The notes under the pieces: model-generated
Told to the model about the DNA's origin: nothing
Database searches by the model: none
What the model saw: the letters and a program-made list of their open reading frames with translations, nothing else
Position numbers and translations under genes: made by a program
In this document: piece after piece, positions 17,150-26,314 of the stretch
Layout of the letters: every line of letters begins with the position of its first letter
Position numbering within the stretch: position 1 is the first letter of the stretch
Assembly: GCA_955652395.1 (NCBI GenBank)
Contig: CATPBJ010000203.1
Coordinates: forward strand, 1 to 35,010
Direction: 5' to 3'
Origin: an uncultured Terriglobales bacterium
GTDB taxonomy: Bacteria; Acidobacteriota; Terriglobia; Terriglobales; Acidobacteriaceae
Length of the DNA: 35,010 nt

Positions 17150-17605
17150 TCAGTCAACCCGCCGGACGCGACGCACCCACAGAACCGATGAAAGCCCCGC
17201 GATGGTTACGATCAAAGCCAGCGACGACAGGCACAAAATACACCACACCGCCAGGACAAAGCGTTCGATGTACGTAAGATAGAGCGCCAAGCCCAGGCCT
17301 ACCAGCGAACCGATCCCCAACATTGGCGGGGTCCCGGCCTCGCTGCGGTAGAGGGTAGCCAGCACCAGCAGCGCGAGATAGCCGATGATCCCGATCAAGG
17401 CCACCGGAATGCCGGCAACCGTCGAGTACGTGCTGCGGTTCACGATGTCGCAGTTAAAATTCTCTCCGATATCGCAGTAGGAGGTCTTGGAGGTGCCGTA
17501 GTGATGATAGAGCGACACCGACGAGACCAGCGCGCCGCCCATAGCCAACACAGCAATCAACAGGAGAATGCGCCGGGCAAAGGACGGCGTAGCCGGTAAC
17601 ATCAT
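17150..17605 (-). CDS. Vitamin K epoxide reductase (VKOR) family protein
   Basis: This membrane quinone-linked oxidase recycles a thioredoxin-like partner for disulfide formation outside the cytoplasm. It functionally replaces DsbB. With the ATG at 17605 the protein has 151 residues and four to five membrane helices. The loop cysteines are C44 and C52 (YCDIGENFNCDIV), and the active-site pair is C122-I-L-C125 in WCILCLSS. Ser and Thr residues after C52 fit the quinone-binding site. I choose 17605 because it forms an ATGA overlap with the upstream thioredoxin-like gene, as at several other junctions. The ATG at 17617 is an alternative. Confidence 0.9.
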   Translation of the reverse strand: MMLPATPSFARRILLLIAVLAMGGALVSSVSLYHHYGTSKTSYCDIGENFNCDIVNRSTYSTVAGIPVALIGIIGYLALLVLATLYRSEAGTPPMLGIGSLVGLGLALYLTYIERFVLAVWCILCLSSLALIVTIAGLSSVLWVRRVRRVD

Positions 17606-18015
17606 GGCAGGCTGCATCCGGTCTTGGTGCTGAGCAACGGCAGGGCCTGGGCCCCTTCCTGGCGCTTTCCGTCAGCAAACTGCCAGGTAGGGAAATGTTT
17701 TATGCCGGCATCCTTGCACACCGGGGCCTCATCCCGCGAGCCCGGTACGCCACACTCTACATACGGAACATACTGGAAGGAAGACTCGAACATTGCCTTC
17801 TGGTCCGCACAATGAGGACACCAGTAGGCGCCATACATCTTCACCTGCTTTGCGGCCAGGCACTTCGCGAATGCATCAAGGCGGGTGCCGCGCTTGCGCA
17901 GTCCCAGGTAGATTACAGTGGCAAAAGCGGCGAGGACCAGCACCGCGGTGACGATCTTACGCGTGGACGACCATTCCGACGGCGCCTTTCCCCGACTTTT
18001 GCTGTCTTTCGACAT
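17602..18015 (-). CDS. Membrane-anchored thioredoxin-like protein, VKOR partner
   Basis: The 137-residue protein has a short basic N-terminus, one membrane helix (IVTAVLVLAAFATVIYLGL, about 21-39) and a periplasmic thioredoxin-like domain. Its active site is C66-P-H-C69 in KMYGAYWCPHCADQKAMF, a CPHC centre as in DsbA. Further cysteines are at C52, in YVECG, in PVCKD and in KTGCSLP. This sequence strongly resembles the thioredoxin domain fused to VKOR in cyanobacteria and other phyla; here the two are separate adjacent genes. It probably oxidises exported proteins and passes electrons to VKOR. The stop overlaps the VKOR start, and the gene follows the lipid kinase by nine bases. Confidence 0.88.
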   Translation of the reverse strand: MSKDSKSRGKAPSEWSSTRKIVTAVLVLAAFATVIYLGLRKRGTRLDAFAKCLAAKQVKMYGAYWCPHCADQKAMFESSFQYVPYVECGVPGSRDEAPVCKDAGIKHFPTWQFADGKRQEGAQALPLLSTKTGCSLP

Positions 18016-18024
18016 GGAATCTTT

Positions 18025-18930
18025 TTATACCACGACGTTCAGCGCGGACGGCAGCACGTCGAGGCTTTGGCATTGCAAGGTGAGCACCTCGCCATCCACC
18101 ATGACATCGACCGGCGCGTCGAGTTGGAAGTCAATCCGCTTCGCCTGCCGCCGTTCCGCCAGTGGATGGTTGATGTGGGTACCGTCGTAGAGCGTCGGCA
18201 AGTTGCGAATCAGACCCAGGCGCCCGATCGGACCCCAGCGCACGTACTCGATTAACCCGTCGTTCACCTCGGCTTTGGGGGCAATCATCATGGTCCCGCC
18301 GGTGAATTTACTGTTGCTGAAGGTAAGGAACAAACAGGGCCGCCGGTCGACCTCCGGGTCGCCATCCACCCGCAGAGGAAAGGGACGCCGCCGGAAACGC
18401 GCCAGGCTGATGAAAATGGACGATTGGTAGCCCACCTCTCCCCAGCCGCTGAAACGCCGGTCGCGCAACGTGGCCACGTCCGCCGAGAATCCCATGCTCA
18501 GCAAGTTGATGTAGTGCAGCACTCCCGTCTGATGCGTGAGTCGGAGAACATCACAGGGAAGTGAGCGCCGTGCAAGCAACGCTTCAATGGCGAACTCCAC
18601 GCCGCGATCGCTGAAGTCCCGTAAGAATGAGTTGCCCGTCCCGAGGGGAAGAAATCCCAGTGTCGCGGGCTCGCCTGTTTCAGGCGGAAAGAGCCCGTTG
18701 ACGACCTCGTAAGAAGTTCCGTCTCCGCCGATGGCGATAAAGTGTCGATAGCCCTGGGCGTAAGCGTCGCGAACCAGACCAGTTGCCTGGCCCGGAGCGA
18801 CGGTTTCGACCACATTCAAACTGATCCCGCCCGCCCGTAAACGATCGAGCGCCGGACCAACCAGTTTGCGGCAGCGCCCTCCACCCGCCGCCGGATTGAC
18901 CACCGCAAGGAAGGTGCCGGAATCATTCAC
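18025..18930 (-). CDS. Diacylglycerol kinase-like lipid kinase (YegS/DagK/LCB5 family)
   Basis: The 301-residue protein has the catalytic-domain features VVNPAAGGGR at about 10-19, the nucleotide loop GGDGT at 68-72 and LGTGNSFLRDFS at about 96-107. The LLSMGFSADVA segment is at about 143-153. The C-terminal beta domain has FTGGTMMIAPKAEVNDGLIEYV and ends with DVMVDGEVLTLQCQSLDV. Members phosphorylate diacylglycerol, sphingoid bases or other lipid alcohols. The operon context suggests a lipid alcohol made by the neighbouring genes, but this is inference. It begins 19 bases after the acyl ligase stop. No strong ribosome-binding site is seen. Confidence 0.88.
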   Translation of the reverse strand: MNDSGTFLAVVNPAAGGGRCRKLVGPALDRLRAGGISLNVVETVAPGQATGLVRDAYAQGYRHFIAIGGDGTSYEVVNGLFPPETGEPATLGFLPLGTGNSFLRDFSDRGVEFAIEALLARRSLPCDVLRLTHQTGVLHYINLLSMGFSADVATLRDRRFSGWGEVGYQSSIFISLARFRRRPFPLRVDGDPEVDRRPCLFLTFSNSKFTGGTMMIAPKAEVNDGLIEYVRWGPIGRLGLIRNLPTLYDGTHINHPLAERRQAKRIDFQLDAPVDVMVDGEVLTLQCQSLDVLPSALNVVV

Positions 18931-18949
18931 GGTTGGTCACTCATATTTT

Positions 18950-20674
18950 TTATAGTTCGACTACCGCGGCTTGGCTGAGGGTCTTGCGGATCTCTTCGGC
19001 CAGGGCCACACGCTTGATTTTCATCGCAGCGGTGCGGGGAAAATCTTTTTCCCAGATCAGGCACCCACCCACCCGTTTGAAATCAGGCAGGCGGCGGTTA
19101 CGGGCAACAATCTCCGCCTTCAGCGCTTCGTTGAATTCCTGAGCTTGTCCCTCCTGCCCCTGCTCCAGTCGGAGGACAAGAATCAGCATCTCGTGGTCCA
19201 GGCTCTTTGCCGGCCAGATGTAGTTGGCCGCGAAGATGCAGTATTCCTTGACTGGGAGACCGTCGAAAGCGGTTTCAATATCCTCCGGATAGATGTTTTT
19301 TCCGCCCTCGGTGACGATCATGTTCTTCTTGCGGCCGAAGAGTTGCAGGTGCCCGCTGCTGTCAAAGCGGCCCAGATCGCCGGTGAGCAGCCAGCCATCC
19401 ACAATGGTCTCCGCGGTTAGTTCGGGGTCATCCAGGTAGTGCGACATCACGGTCTTGCCCGTCGCCGCTACTTCGCCGATGCCTTCGGAGTCCGGATTCA
19501 GTACACGCAATTCCACGCCCGGCAATGGCTTTCCCACGGTATCGGCGCGGAACGGTTTGAGATCGTTGAGTGTGAGGACGGTGCCGGCTTCGGTCAAACC
19601 ATATCCATTGGCCACCGGAACGCCGAGATCGTAGAAAAACTGCAAGGTGGACGGCTCCATGAAGGCTCCGCCGGTAAACATGGCGCGCAGTTCCCCACCA
19701 AAAGCTTTGTGCACTTGCCGCAGCATCACCCGGCTCAAGCGCACGTCGGGACGCCAGCCAGTGAAGAACTTGTTCACCGAAATCGATCGCTCCAGAACAA
19801 AACGTTTCGCTTTAGACAATGCCTCAAACTTGGCCTTGAGCCCCCGCTCCAGATTCTTGAGCACCATAGGAACCAGGCTCACATAAGTAATCTTGTAGCG
19901 GACGAAGGCGTCGCGCACGAATTCAGGCCGCAGCGTGCGCAGATGCACGACACACGCTCCGCAAACAAATGGTCCGATAAAGCCAACCATAAAATCGATA
20001 GCGTGATTGGTGGGCAGAATACTCAGATAGCGTACCCCCGGCCAGAAGGGGTACAGCGCGATCAGCGCTTTACATTGCTCCAGATAATTCTCATGGGTGA
20101 GCACGCATCCCTTGGGGCGCCCGCCCGTTCCCGAAGAATAGACGATGCAGGCCACATCCTGACGCTCGCGCGGCACAAACACGGGATCGCCCTTGCGCCG
20201 AAAATCTTCCCACCGGAACGCTCCCTCAAGATCCGCCCCGGGCGGCGCTTCGGTGACCAGAACGGTCTGCACCTTGCGGTCTTTGAATTCCAGCGATTGC
20301 GTGATCGCGCGCCACAAGTAATATTCGATCACCAGGAATTTCGCCTTGCTATGCGCCAGCAATTGCAGATGCTCACCCGCGGTCAGCTTGTAATCGAGCG
20401 GCACAAGCACGCCGCCGCCATGAAAAATGGCGTAGGCGGAAATCAGCCATTTCGACTGATTGGTCATGATGATCGCGGCCCGGTCGCCGGCACTGAACTC
20501 AGCGTCTTCGAGGGCACGCGCCAGGGGCAGCGCCATCTCTTTGAAGTCAGAATATGTGAGACGGGTTTTTTCCTTGTCGCGATCGGACTCGATCAGGCAG
20601 GTCTCGTTCGGCCAACGGTCGAGCGCCTCGCGCAGTGCTGCGCCCAGGCTGTTGTATTGGTCGAGGTTGAGCAT
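18950..20674 (-). CDS. AMP-dependent acyl ligase 1 (fatty acyl-CoA/ACP synthetase family)
   Basis: The 574-residue ANL-superfamily enzyme adenylates a carboxylic acid and passes the acyl group to a thiol. Core motifs are A3 [11 protein letters not shown] (179-189), A5 [13 protein letters not shown]7 LLTGDLG, A8 [21 protein letters not shown] (shown in part) and the A10 lysine in AAMKIKR. The large hydrophobic residues around [14 protein letters not shown] suit a fatty acid. With a free-standing acyl carrier protein next door it could load ACP rather than CoA. An AAAGGA ribosome-binding site lies four bases before the ATG, at the edge of a dispersed repeat (20681-20716). It is followed by the lipid kinase. 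Confidence 0.9.
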   Translation of the reverse strand: MLNLDQYNSLGAALREALDRWPNETCLIESDRDKEKTRLTYSDFKEMALPLARALEDAEFSAGDRAAIIMTNQSKWLISAYAIFHGGGVLVPLDYKLTAGEHLQLLAHSKAKFLVIEYYLWRAITQSLEFKDRKVQTVLVTEAPPGADLEGAFRWEDFRRKGDPVFVPRERQDVACIVYSSGTGGRPKGCVLTHENYLEQCKALIALYPFWPGVRYLSILPTNHAIDFMVGFIGPFVCGACVVHLRTLRPEFVRDAFVRYKITYVSLVPMVLKNLERGLKAKFEALSKAKRFVLERSISVNKFFTGWRPDVRLSRVMLRQVHKAFGGELRAMFTGGAFMEPSTLQFFYDLGVPVANGYGLTEAGTVLTLNDLKPFRADTVGKPLPGVELRVLNPDSEGIGEVAATGKTVMSHYLDDPELTAETIVDGWLLTGDLGRFDSSGHLQLFGRKKNMIVTEGGKNIYPEDIETAFDGLPVKEYCIFAANYIWPAKSLDHEMLILVLRLEQGQEGQAQEFNEALKAEIVARNRRLPDFKRVGGCLIWEKDFPRTAAMKIKRVALAEEIRKTLSQAAVVEL

Positions 20675-20680
20675 GAATCC

Positions 20681-20716
20681 TTTATTTCACCACAGGGACA
20701 CAGCGACACGGAGAAA
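20681..20716. repeat. CACCACAGGGACACAG-type dispersed sequence before acyl ligase 1
   Basis: The sequence TTTATTTCACCACAGGGACA followed by CAGCGACACGGAGAAAA has the imperfect GACACAG/GACACGG periodicity of a widespread bacterial intergenic repeat. On the minus strand its end (AAATAAAGGA) provides the ribosome-binding site of acyl ligase 1. Further on, GAGAACTGAGAACTG (20756-20770) is a short tandem duplication. The rest of the 178-base gap shows nothing I recognise. Confidence 0.5.
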
Positions 20717-20852
20717 ACGGCTAGTTATCAACTCACCACCCAACGCGTTGCAGCCGAGAACTGAGAACTGTAAGCTGACAACCGCTCTTGTCTCTCCAAT
20801 CCGCTTTACAACTTGATGTTCGATTGCCCGGCGAAGACTTCCGGCTGGATGC

Positions 20853-21095
20853 TTACAACCTCGCTTGTATCCGGCTGGCCAGCGTTCTGAAGTCGGAGAC
20901 TCCCTGTAATTCGTAGTCGGGGAGCTCGACGTTGAAATGGTGCTCGAGCCGGGTGAGCAGGTCCAGGGCCTGGAGGCTGTCAATCCCGAGCGTCTTGAAG
21001 AAATCGTCGTCGGGAGTGAGCTTCTCGCGCGGGACTTTGAATTGCGCCGCCGCAAGGTTGAGGATCTCGTCCAACGTTTTCTTACTGTCGGTCAT
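20853..21095 (-). CDS. Acyl carrier protein
   Basis: The 80-residue protein has ACP length and fold pattern. The phosphopantetheine attachment site is Ser-40 in LGIDSLQALDLLTRLEHHF, preceded by the acidic loop TPDDDFFKTLG. It is not the housekeeping AcpP (it has GIDSLQALD rather than GADSLDTVE), so it probably serves the surrounding acyl ligases and reductases. The ATG at 21095 is preferred over 21107, because GGAG lies six bases before it. It sits 32 bases after the enoyl-CoA hydratase gene. Confidence 0.92.
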   Translation of the reverse strand: MTDSKKTLDEILNLAAAQFKVPREKLTPDDDFFKTLGIDSLQALDLLTRLEHHFNVELPDYELQGVSDFRTLASRIQARL

Positions 21096-21127
21096 GCCAT
21101 GCTCCATCTCATTCTAGTCGAAAGAAA

Positions 21128-21937
21128 TCAGGGCAAGTAGGGTTGGGCGTCCTTGCTTTCCACGAACTTCTTCAGCCCGGTTTCGACCGCCGGTCGGGTG
21201 AAGAGCTCGCAGAAGATTACAATTTCCTGTTTCAGTTCCTCGTACGGAATCGGCTTGATGAACTTCTTTGTCGCCATTGCTGTGGCGCGGTCGAATTTCC
21301 CGAGCTGAGCGGCGGTGCCGCGGGCTGCGCGCAGTGACTCGCCTTCCCCTACCACCTGACTTACCAGCCCAACTTGCTGGGCTTTTGTGGCATGGAAGCT
21401 GCGGCCGGTGAGTAACAGATCGCGAACCACTGCGTTTCCCAGATCGCGCTTCAGTCGCGGAATACCGCCGAATCCTGGAATCAGGCCCAGCCGCAATTCA
21501 GGAAAACAGAAGCGCGCCATTTTGTCAGCGACGATCAGGTCGCAAACCAGGGCAAGTTCGAAGCCGCCGCCGAAGGTTATGCCGTTGAGCGCGGCGATGG
21601 TGGTGAGCGGCGAGCTGTCGATTGCATTCATCACCTTGTGGATGCGCTCCAGAAATTCTCGAACGCCACGTGCCGCTGCTTGTCTTTCCATTCCTTGAGC
21701 CCCGCGATAGAGCTCGCGCAAGTCGGCTCCGGCGCAGAATCCCGATTTCAAGGTGCTGTAGAGAATCAAGGCGTGGGCGTCGCTTTGCATTCGCTCCAGA
21801 GCCGATGTGAACTTTTCCAATTCCTCGAGCGTGAGCGAGCCGATCTCGTTGCATGGGTCGCGATGCAGGGCCAGCTCAATGACGCCGTCTTTAAGCTCCC
21901 AGGAGAGCGTTTGGCCTTTGAATTGATTCATCTTCAT
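21128..21937 (-). CDS. Enoyl-CoA hydratase/isomerase family protein
   Basis: This 269-residue crotonase-superfamily protein has the first oxyanion-hole segment SGFCAGADLREL (about 65-76) and the second in ALNGITFGGGFELAL (about 116-130). Glu-127 and Glu-147 (FPELRLGLIPGFGG) occupy the two catalytic positions of true hydratases, so hydration of a trans-2-enoyl thioester is plausible. Isomerase or dehydratase activity cannot be excluded. The start may be the ATG at 21937 or at 21931; neither has a clear ribosome-binding site. It lies between acyl ligase 2 and the ACP gene and probably acts on the same acyl chain. Confidence 0.88.
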   Translation of the reverse strand: MKMNQFKGQTLSWELKDGVIELALHRDPCNEIGSLTLEELEKFTSALERMQSDAHALILYSTLKSGFCAGADLRELYRGAQGMERQAAARGVREFLERIHKVMNAIDSSPLTTIAALNGITFGGGFELALVCDLIVADKMARFCFPELRLGLIPGFGGIPRLKRDLGNAVVRDLLLTGRSFHATKAQQVGLVSQVVGEGESLRAARGTAAQLGKFDRATAMATKKFIKPIPYEELKQEIVIFCELFTRPAVETGLKKFVESKDAQPYLP

Positions 21938-21960
21938 CAATCAAAATCGAAGGACACTGC

Positions 21961-22006
21961 CGAGGGCAAGATGCCCTCGAGATAGCCGGCGGGACGCCGG
22001 CGCTAC
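21961..22006. repeat. Two adjacent purine-loop palindromes plus CTAC
   Basis: CGAGGGCA-AGA-TGCCCTCG (21961-21979) is followed by GCCGGCG-GGA-CGCCGGC (21985-22001) and then GCTAC. The stems of 8 and 7 bases are perfect and unrelated in sequence, while the loop is AGA or GGA. The element fills the gap between acyl ligase 2 and the hydratase gene. Confidence 0.8.
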
Positions 22007-22008
22007 TT

Positions 22009-23658
22009 TCATGAAGCCTGCTTCACCGCATACATTTCTTCGATTTCCGACTGCAGGCGAGCTGCAATCAAATCTCGTTTGAGCTTGCCATTCGCCGTCA
22101 GCAATCCGTTTTCGATTGAGAACGGGTCGGCGTGAACATGGAATGCTCGCACCTGTTTATAGTGCGGCAGTTGCGGATTCACTGCTTCCACCGCCGCTTG
22201 TACCTGCTCCCGGGTCACGCTTCCGGTCACGATCACCGAAAGATATCCGCGTCCGTTGCCCACCAGCACCGCCTGCTGAGCGCCGGGCAAATTTCGCAGC
22301 AGCTCTTCCTCAATTGGCTCCGGCGCAATATTATGTCCCGAACCCAGGATGATCAGGTTCTTGATGCGCCCGATAATACGCCAGCTCCCTGCCGCATCGA
22401 CTTCTCCCTGGTCGCCGGAATGAAACCACCCGTCGCGGAGTGACTTGGCGGTTTCCTGCGGCCGGTTCCAGTATCCCGGAAAGATGTTCGGCCCACGCAC
22501 CATGATCTCGTCGTTCTCACCGAACTTCATCTCGATGCCGCTGATGGCGGGCCCCACGCGCCCCGGTTCGACGTGGCGAGGATCGTCCATGGTACAGATT
22601 GCAGTGGTCTCGGTCAGACCGTAAACCTGAAGCACTGGAATTCCAAGCATATTGAAATAGAGTTGCGTATCAACGTTCAAGGGCGCCGAGCCGCAAATCA
22701 GGGCCTTTAGGTTCCCGCCAATCATTTTTTTTCGAATGGTGGGAAAGATCATGGCGTTGGCCAGAACCAGCCACGCTGTGTCCGAGAGCCGAACGCGCCC
22801 ATCCCGCTCGCGAATCCACGCTCCCTTGGCGCGGCTGTAAATCGCGAGTGCGAGGCCGCCTGTTTTCCAAAGCTGTTCGTCGACCGCTTTGCGCATGCGC
22901 TCCAGCAGCGCCGGAACGTTGAGGAAATAGTCTGGCGCTGCCGTGCGCATCTCGCCCGCCAGCTTTCCCAGGTCCGTATTCAGCGTAAGCAGGCTGCGCC
23001 GCTGCAGGCAAGTCAACAACATGATCCAGGAGCCGGCAAAACAAAATGGAAGATAGTGGAAGACACGGTCCTGCCCGGCCTTGTTTTCCATCAGCAGATC
23101 CAGGCGTCCTGAAGTGCAGCCCAGCATGTGGCCGACGTTGCCCGCGGTCAGGATGACGCCCTTGGCCTCGCCCGATGTCCCCGACGTATAGATGACGGTG
23201 ACGGGATCCGAGTCTGCGAGCTGCGGATTACCGTTAACGCTCGCTCTTGCATTGGAAAAGATCTCGTCGAACAAGTACTGCGGAGGCGCATCCGGCCAGA
23301 CTTGCAGAATGCCGTCGCGCAACGCGACATCGCCGCACCAGATCAGTGCGGGCGAGCAGTCCTTCATCATGGCGGCGAGCTCTGATGGTGCCTGCCTGGC
23401 GTAGAGCGGAACAACCATCACCCCCTCCGCCATGATCGCCAGATCGAGCGCCACCCACTCGGTTCCGTTGTGGGCCAGCAACGCACAACGGTCACCTTTC
23501 TTCAAGCCGCGCGCCGCGATGAAGGCGCGGGCCTGGCCGACCCGTTTCAACAGCTCTCGCCCCGTCACAGGCACCGCCTGGCCATCTCGAAGCTCCTGAA
23601 GCACAGGAGTGTTGTTAGCTGCTTCGAGCTGGGCGAAAATGTTTTCGAGAAAGTTCAT
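22009..23658 (-). CDS. AMP-dependent acyl ligase 2 (long-chain acyl-CoA synthetase-like)
   Basis: This is a second ANL-family ligase, 549 residues, clearly different from ligase 1. It has A3 YTSGTSGEAKG (157-167), A5 QVYGLTETTAIC, A7 FHSGDQGEVD, A8 GRIKNLIILGSGHNIAPEP and the A10 lysine in TANGKLKRDL. The residues YLPFCFAGSWIM and GNLKALICGSAPL are as in long-chain fatty acid ligases. Two ligases in one array suggest two different acids or two different acceptors (CoA and ACP). The ATG at 23658 is chosen because AAGG is six bases before it and MNFLENIFAQLE fits the family start. The upstream extension is encoded by a repeat. Confidence 0.9.
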   Translation of the reverse strand: MNFLENIFAQLEAANNTPVLQELRDGQAVPVTGRELLKRVGQARAFIAARGLKKGDRCALLAHNGTEWVALDLAIMAEGVMVVPLYARQAPSELAAMMKDCSPALIWCGDVALRDGILQVWPDAPPQYLFDEIFSNARASVNGNPQLADSDPVTVIYTSGTSGEAKGVILTAGNVGHMLGCTSGRLDLLMENKAGQDRVFHYLPFCFAGSWIMLLTCLQRRSLLTLNTDLGKLAGEMRTAAPDYFLNVPALLERMRKAVDEQLWKTGGLALAIYSRAKGAWIRERDGRVRLSDTAWLVLANAMIFPTIRKKMIGGNLKALICGSAPLNVDTQLYFNMLGIPVLQVYGLTETTAICTMDDPRHVEPGRVGPAISGIEMKFGENDEIMVRGPNIFPGYWNRPQETAKSLRDGWFHSGDQGEVDAAGSWRIIGRIKNLIILGSGHNIAPEPIEEELLRNLPGAQQAVLVGNGRGYLSVIVTGSVTREQVQAAVEAVNPQLPHYKQVRAFHVHADPFSIENGLLTANGKLKRDLIAARLQSEIEEMYAVKQAS

Positions 23659-23676
23659 CCGTACCCTTGATGCTTG

Positions 23677-23762
23677 CGTAGGGGTGGGTGCCCTCACCCG
23701 CTCGGCGGAGCGAGGATGCCGAGCTTCGCCCGGCTGGGCAGGTGGGGACACCTACCCCTACG
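23677..23762. repeat. Inverted repeat with nested purine-loop palindromes
   Basis: The outer arms CGTAGGGGTGGGTG (23677-23690) and CACCTACCCCTACG (23749-23762) pair at 13 of 14 positions. Nested in the arms are GGGTG-CCCT-CACCC (23686-23699) and AGGTG-GGGA-CACCT (23740-23753). GCTCGGC and GCCGAGC further in form another imperfect hairpin. It occupies nearly the whole gap between the pyruvyl transferase-like gene and acyl ligase 2. Confidence 0.8.
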
Positions 23763-23771
23763 TGATTTCGT

Positions 23772-25181
23772 CTATCCGAATGCTTCCACCAACTGCTTCA
23801 AGCCTTTACTGATCGGCGGCAAATAGTCTTCCCAGTCCCACTCTCCTTTGCGGGTTGGGAACTCAGGGTAGCGTCGTTGCACTTCTTCCTCGAAGTACAC
23901 GCCCATGCGGGCCATCACTTTCAGATTCTTTACCACGGTCTCACCAATTCCCACTGAGATTGCTTGGCCTTGCGTGGCCAGTTTATCGAGCGCTGCCATC
24001 AATTTCGGCTCGAGATCGGGATCGTCCACGTTCATCAGCAGATCTTGATGACCGCGCTCGCGCATGAGGTTGCGGATACGTTCGTCCATGGTGATTCCCA
24101 CCGACGGCACCAGTCCCGGCATCGAAGTCACGATACCGTGGTAGCGCGACGAGACCATCATGTGGCAAGCCCGCAGGATGCTCACCAGTTCGTGCATGTT
24201 GTAATCTTCGGAACTCAGCACTGGCACGCCTCCGAGCTTCTCCGAGATGCGGCCGGCCGGTCGCGCATCCAGTCGTTCCGTGGCGGCAAGGACCACGAAC
24301 ACTTTGCGCTGCTTGCGGAATGCGTCGATCGCGTTGGCGATCGCAGTGAGGTAGAGCTCCAGCGCGCAGTCAGCCGCCGGACCGGAGTTGTGGAAGTACA
24401 CCGAACGATAATGGCTGTCCTTGTAGGCCCCGGTCAGCGTATGCGCGACAAACTTGGCGACCGATGCCTTGACCGGCCACTCGAAGGGATTGATCGGACA
24501 CACCACCAGCACCGGCGTGCTGCCGTCCCAGCCGATCTTCCGCAATACTCCCTTTCCGTAATCCGATGGGGCAGGTTCGAACGTCCACGCCGTGTCCGTG
24601 CCCAGTTCGGTCGGTACTCCAAGCTCGCGCAGAAGAGTTCGCGATTCTTCGTTGCGCGTGATCACCAGCGAATTCTGACAATAGCGCGCGCACATTTTCG
24701 CGATCAGGGGATCCATGTGTCCTGCTTCCGCGCCATAACCCACGGACAGTTTGTTCTGGACTGCGGCAATGCCCAAAGACCCGATCATCATTGTGGTGAG
24801 GGCGTTGGCGAACTTGCTCTTGAACATCGAGCCTTCACAGGCCACGACGCCGTGATGCCGGGGCACTTCGCTGGAAAGAAACGGAGGAAAAATATCCGGC
24901 AGATGCACCTGCCGTGTGCCTTCGAAGTAGCCCTCGGTGAACTTGAAATTTTGCGTCATCACGCTGAAGTCGGTGTTTTCAGCGCCTAAAATGTGACGGG
25001 TCTGGCGCAACATCTCTGAGACTCGCACGTCGGATCCCATGTTGCGCGTGCCGTTGTATCCGGCAAACAACAGTTTCAGCTTCTCCCCGGGCTGCCATGA
25101 CTTGCCTTTGCCCATCATCCAACTCAGTTTGGCGGCTTCGATGCTGCCGCTGACCCAGGATTCCAGAACCAGATCCATCAT
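23772..25181 (-). CDS. Polysaccharide pyruvyl transferase family protein
   Basis: The 469-residue protein fits the polysaccharide pyruvyl transferase/CsaB family (GT-B-like fold, phosphoenolpyruvate donor). Visible features are [17 protein letters not shown] near residue 37, the GYGAEAG loop, [17 protein letters not shown] with the following GTDTAWTF, and the C-terminal [20 protein letters not shown] with the family His. Relatives put pyruvate ketals on exopolysaccharide or cell-wall sugars. Its place between a reductase pair and an acyl ligase is unusual and hints at a sugar-containing lipid. The start at 25181 gives an ATGA overlap with the upstream SDR gene, with GGAGG nine bases upstream; the next codon is also ATG. 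Confidence 0.82.
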   Translation of the reverse strand: MMDLVLESWVSGSIEAAKLSWMMGKGKSWQPGEKLKLLFAGYNGTRNMGSDVRVSEMLRQTRHILGAENTDFSVMTQNFKFTEGYFEGTRQVHLPDIFPPFLSSEVPRHHGVVACEGSMFKSKFANALTTMMIGSLGIAAVQNKLSVGYGAEAGHMDPLIAKMCARYCQNSLVITRNEESRTLLRELGVPTELGTDTAWTFEPAPSDYGKGVLRKIGWDGSTPVLVVCPINPFEWPVKASVAKFVAHTLTGAYKDSHYRSVYFHNSGPAADCALELYLTAIANAIDAFRKQRKVFVVLAATERLDARPAGRISEKLGGVPVLSSEDYNMHELVSILRACHMMVSSRYHGIVTSMPGLVPSVGITMDERIRNLMRERGHQDLLMNVDDPDLEPKLMAALDKLATQGQAISVGIGETVVKNLKVMARMGVYFEEEVQRRYPEFPTRKGEWDWEDYLPPISKGLKQLVEAFG

Positions 25182-26314
25182 GCTGCGGACCCTCCGGCTT
25201 TGGTGGTGGGCCATTCCCGGTAGGGATAAGTGAAGTTGGTTTCGCGGCTGAACTTGAGCAGAGGATAACTGTACTGCGAGAACGGTACGGGCTTACGACC
25301 GAGTTCCTGAGTGACGCGAGTATTGTCGAACACCGTGTTCCACACCAGATAGGGCATGAATACTTTCATCAGCGACGCACCATGGCCCAACGATCCGCGC
25401 CGGTTGGATAGAAGGTTCACAGTGGAATCGAAAGGCCTCTCCAGAAATGGCAGAAAGATGGGGCCGCGCTTGTTCTGCAACGCCGCCAGCGCGCTGGTCA
25501 GCTGACGGAAGCTCTGCGAATCCACGCCGGATGAAAGATGATATGTGTCATGCTGCGGATTTTCTTTCTGATGCAGGGTTGCAATCGCGTCCGCGACAAA
25601 GTCCACGTTCACAATGTCAATCTTGTCTTTCGCACGGAATGGCAGCGCGGGCAGGCCGGCCAGAAACACGAATGCCTTGACCATGTCGAACTGCGTGGTC
25701 TCAGGATAGCGGCTGTCGCCCAGAACGATGCTGGGCCGAAAAATTGTGATCGGCACCTCGGGGAGAAGCTGCCGCATCATGTGCTCGGTAAATTTCTTGG
25801 TACGAGCGTAGGGATCGTAGTCCGAGCGTTCCCAATCGATGGACCGGTCTTCGGTCACGACCTCATCCTGCCGCTTCCCTGCCACTGCGACCGTGCTTAT
25901 CTGGCTGAAGCGGCGCAGGCCGTGATAGTAGTTTGACTTCTGCGCCAGCAACAATACTTCGAGCGTGCCCCGCAGGTTCACGTTGAGGCAGCTTTTCTCC
26001 GACTTGCGATTGAGGGACGCGGCGCAATGGATCACTGAATCGGTGGTGTGGATCAGACGATCGTAGTCGTCGTCGGAGAGGCCAAAGTGCGGCGCCGTCA
26101 AGTCGCCGCAAAAGATTCGCATGCGCGTCTGGAAATGTTCGTAGAACCGCGGGAAATCCAGATGCAACTGCAGGCCCTGCCACAGACGGCCCGCAGCTTC
26201 CTGCGGCTCGCGGGCGCGTACCAGCAGGTTCAGCGAAGCGCCGTGTTGCTCCAGCAGGTTGGCGGCCACGTGGGCGCCAATGTATCCGGTGGAACCAGTC
26301 AGGAATATCGCCAC
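25178..26314 (-). CDS. Extended SDR, thioester-reductase/NAD-binding type
   Basis: The 378-residue Rossmann-fold protein has the dinucleotide loop [12 protein letters not shown] (6-17), FCGDLT (68-73), VIHCAAS (94-100) and the catalytic pair Tyr-169 and Lys-173 in [19 protein letters not shown] is typical of the male-sterility/thioester-reductase branch, which reduces acyl thioesters or processes acyl intermediates with NADPH. It starts with GTG at 26314, four bases after GGAG, and overlaps the end of the reductase fusion gene by 16 bases. Its own stop overlaps the next start. A dehydrogenase or epimerase role on a sugar is possible, but the context favours lipid chemistry. Confidence 0.83.
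   Translation of the reverse strand: MAIFLTGSTGYIGAHVAANLLEQHGASLNLLVRAREPQEAAGRLWQGLQLHLDFPRFYEHFQTRMRIFCGDLTAPHFGLSDDDYDRLIHTTDSVIHCAASLNRKSEKSCLNVNLRGTLEVLLLAQKSNYYHGLRRFSQISTVAVAGKRQDEVVTEDRSIDWERSDYDPYARTKKFTEHMMRQLLPEVPITIFRPSIVLGDSRYPETTQFDMVKAFVFLAGLPALPFRAKDKIDIVNVDFVADAIATLHQKENPQHDTYHLSSGVDSQSFRQLTSALAALQNKRGPIFLPFLERPFDSTVNLLSNRRGSLGHGASLMKVFMPYLVWNTVFDNTRVTQELGRKPVPFSQYSYPLLKFSRETNFTYPYREWPTTKAGGSAA

Noticed and set aside
19439-20764. Long plus-strand open frame (441 codons) opposite acyl ligase 1
   Set aside because: Antisense shadow of a gene with all ANL motifs; His/Arg-rich composition without recognisable domains.
23964-24989. Plus-strand open frame (341 codons) opposite the pyruvyl transferase gene
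   Set aside because: His/Arg-rich antisense shadow without motifs.
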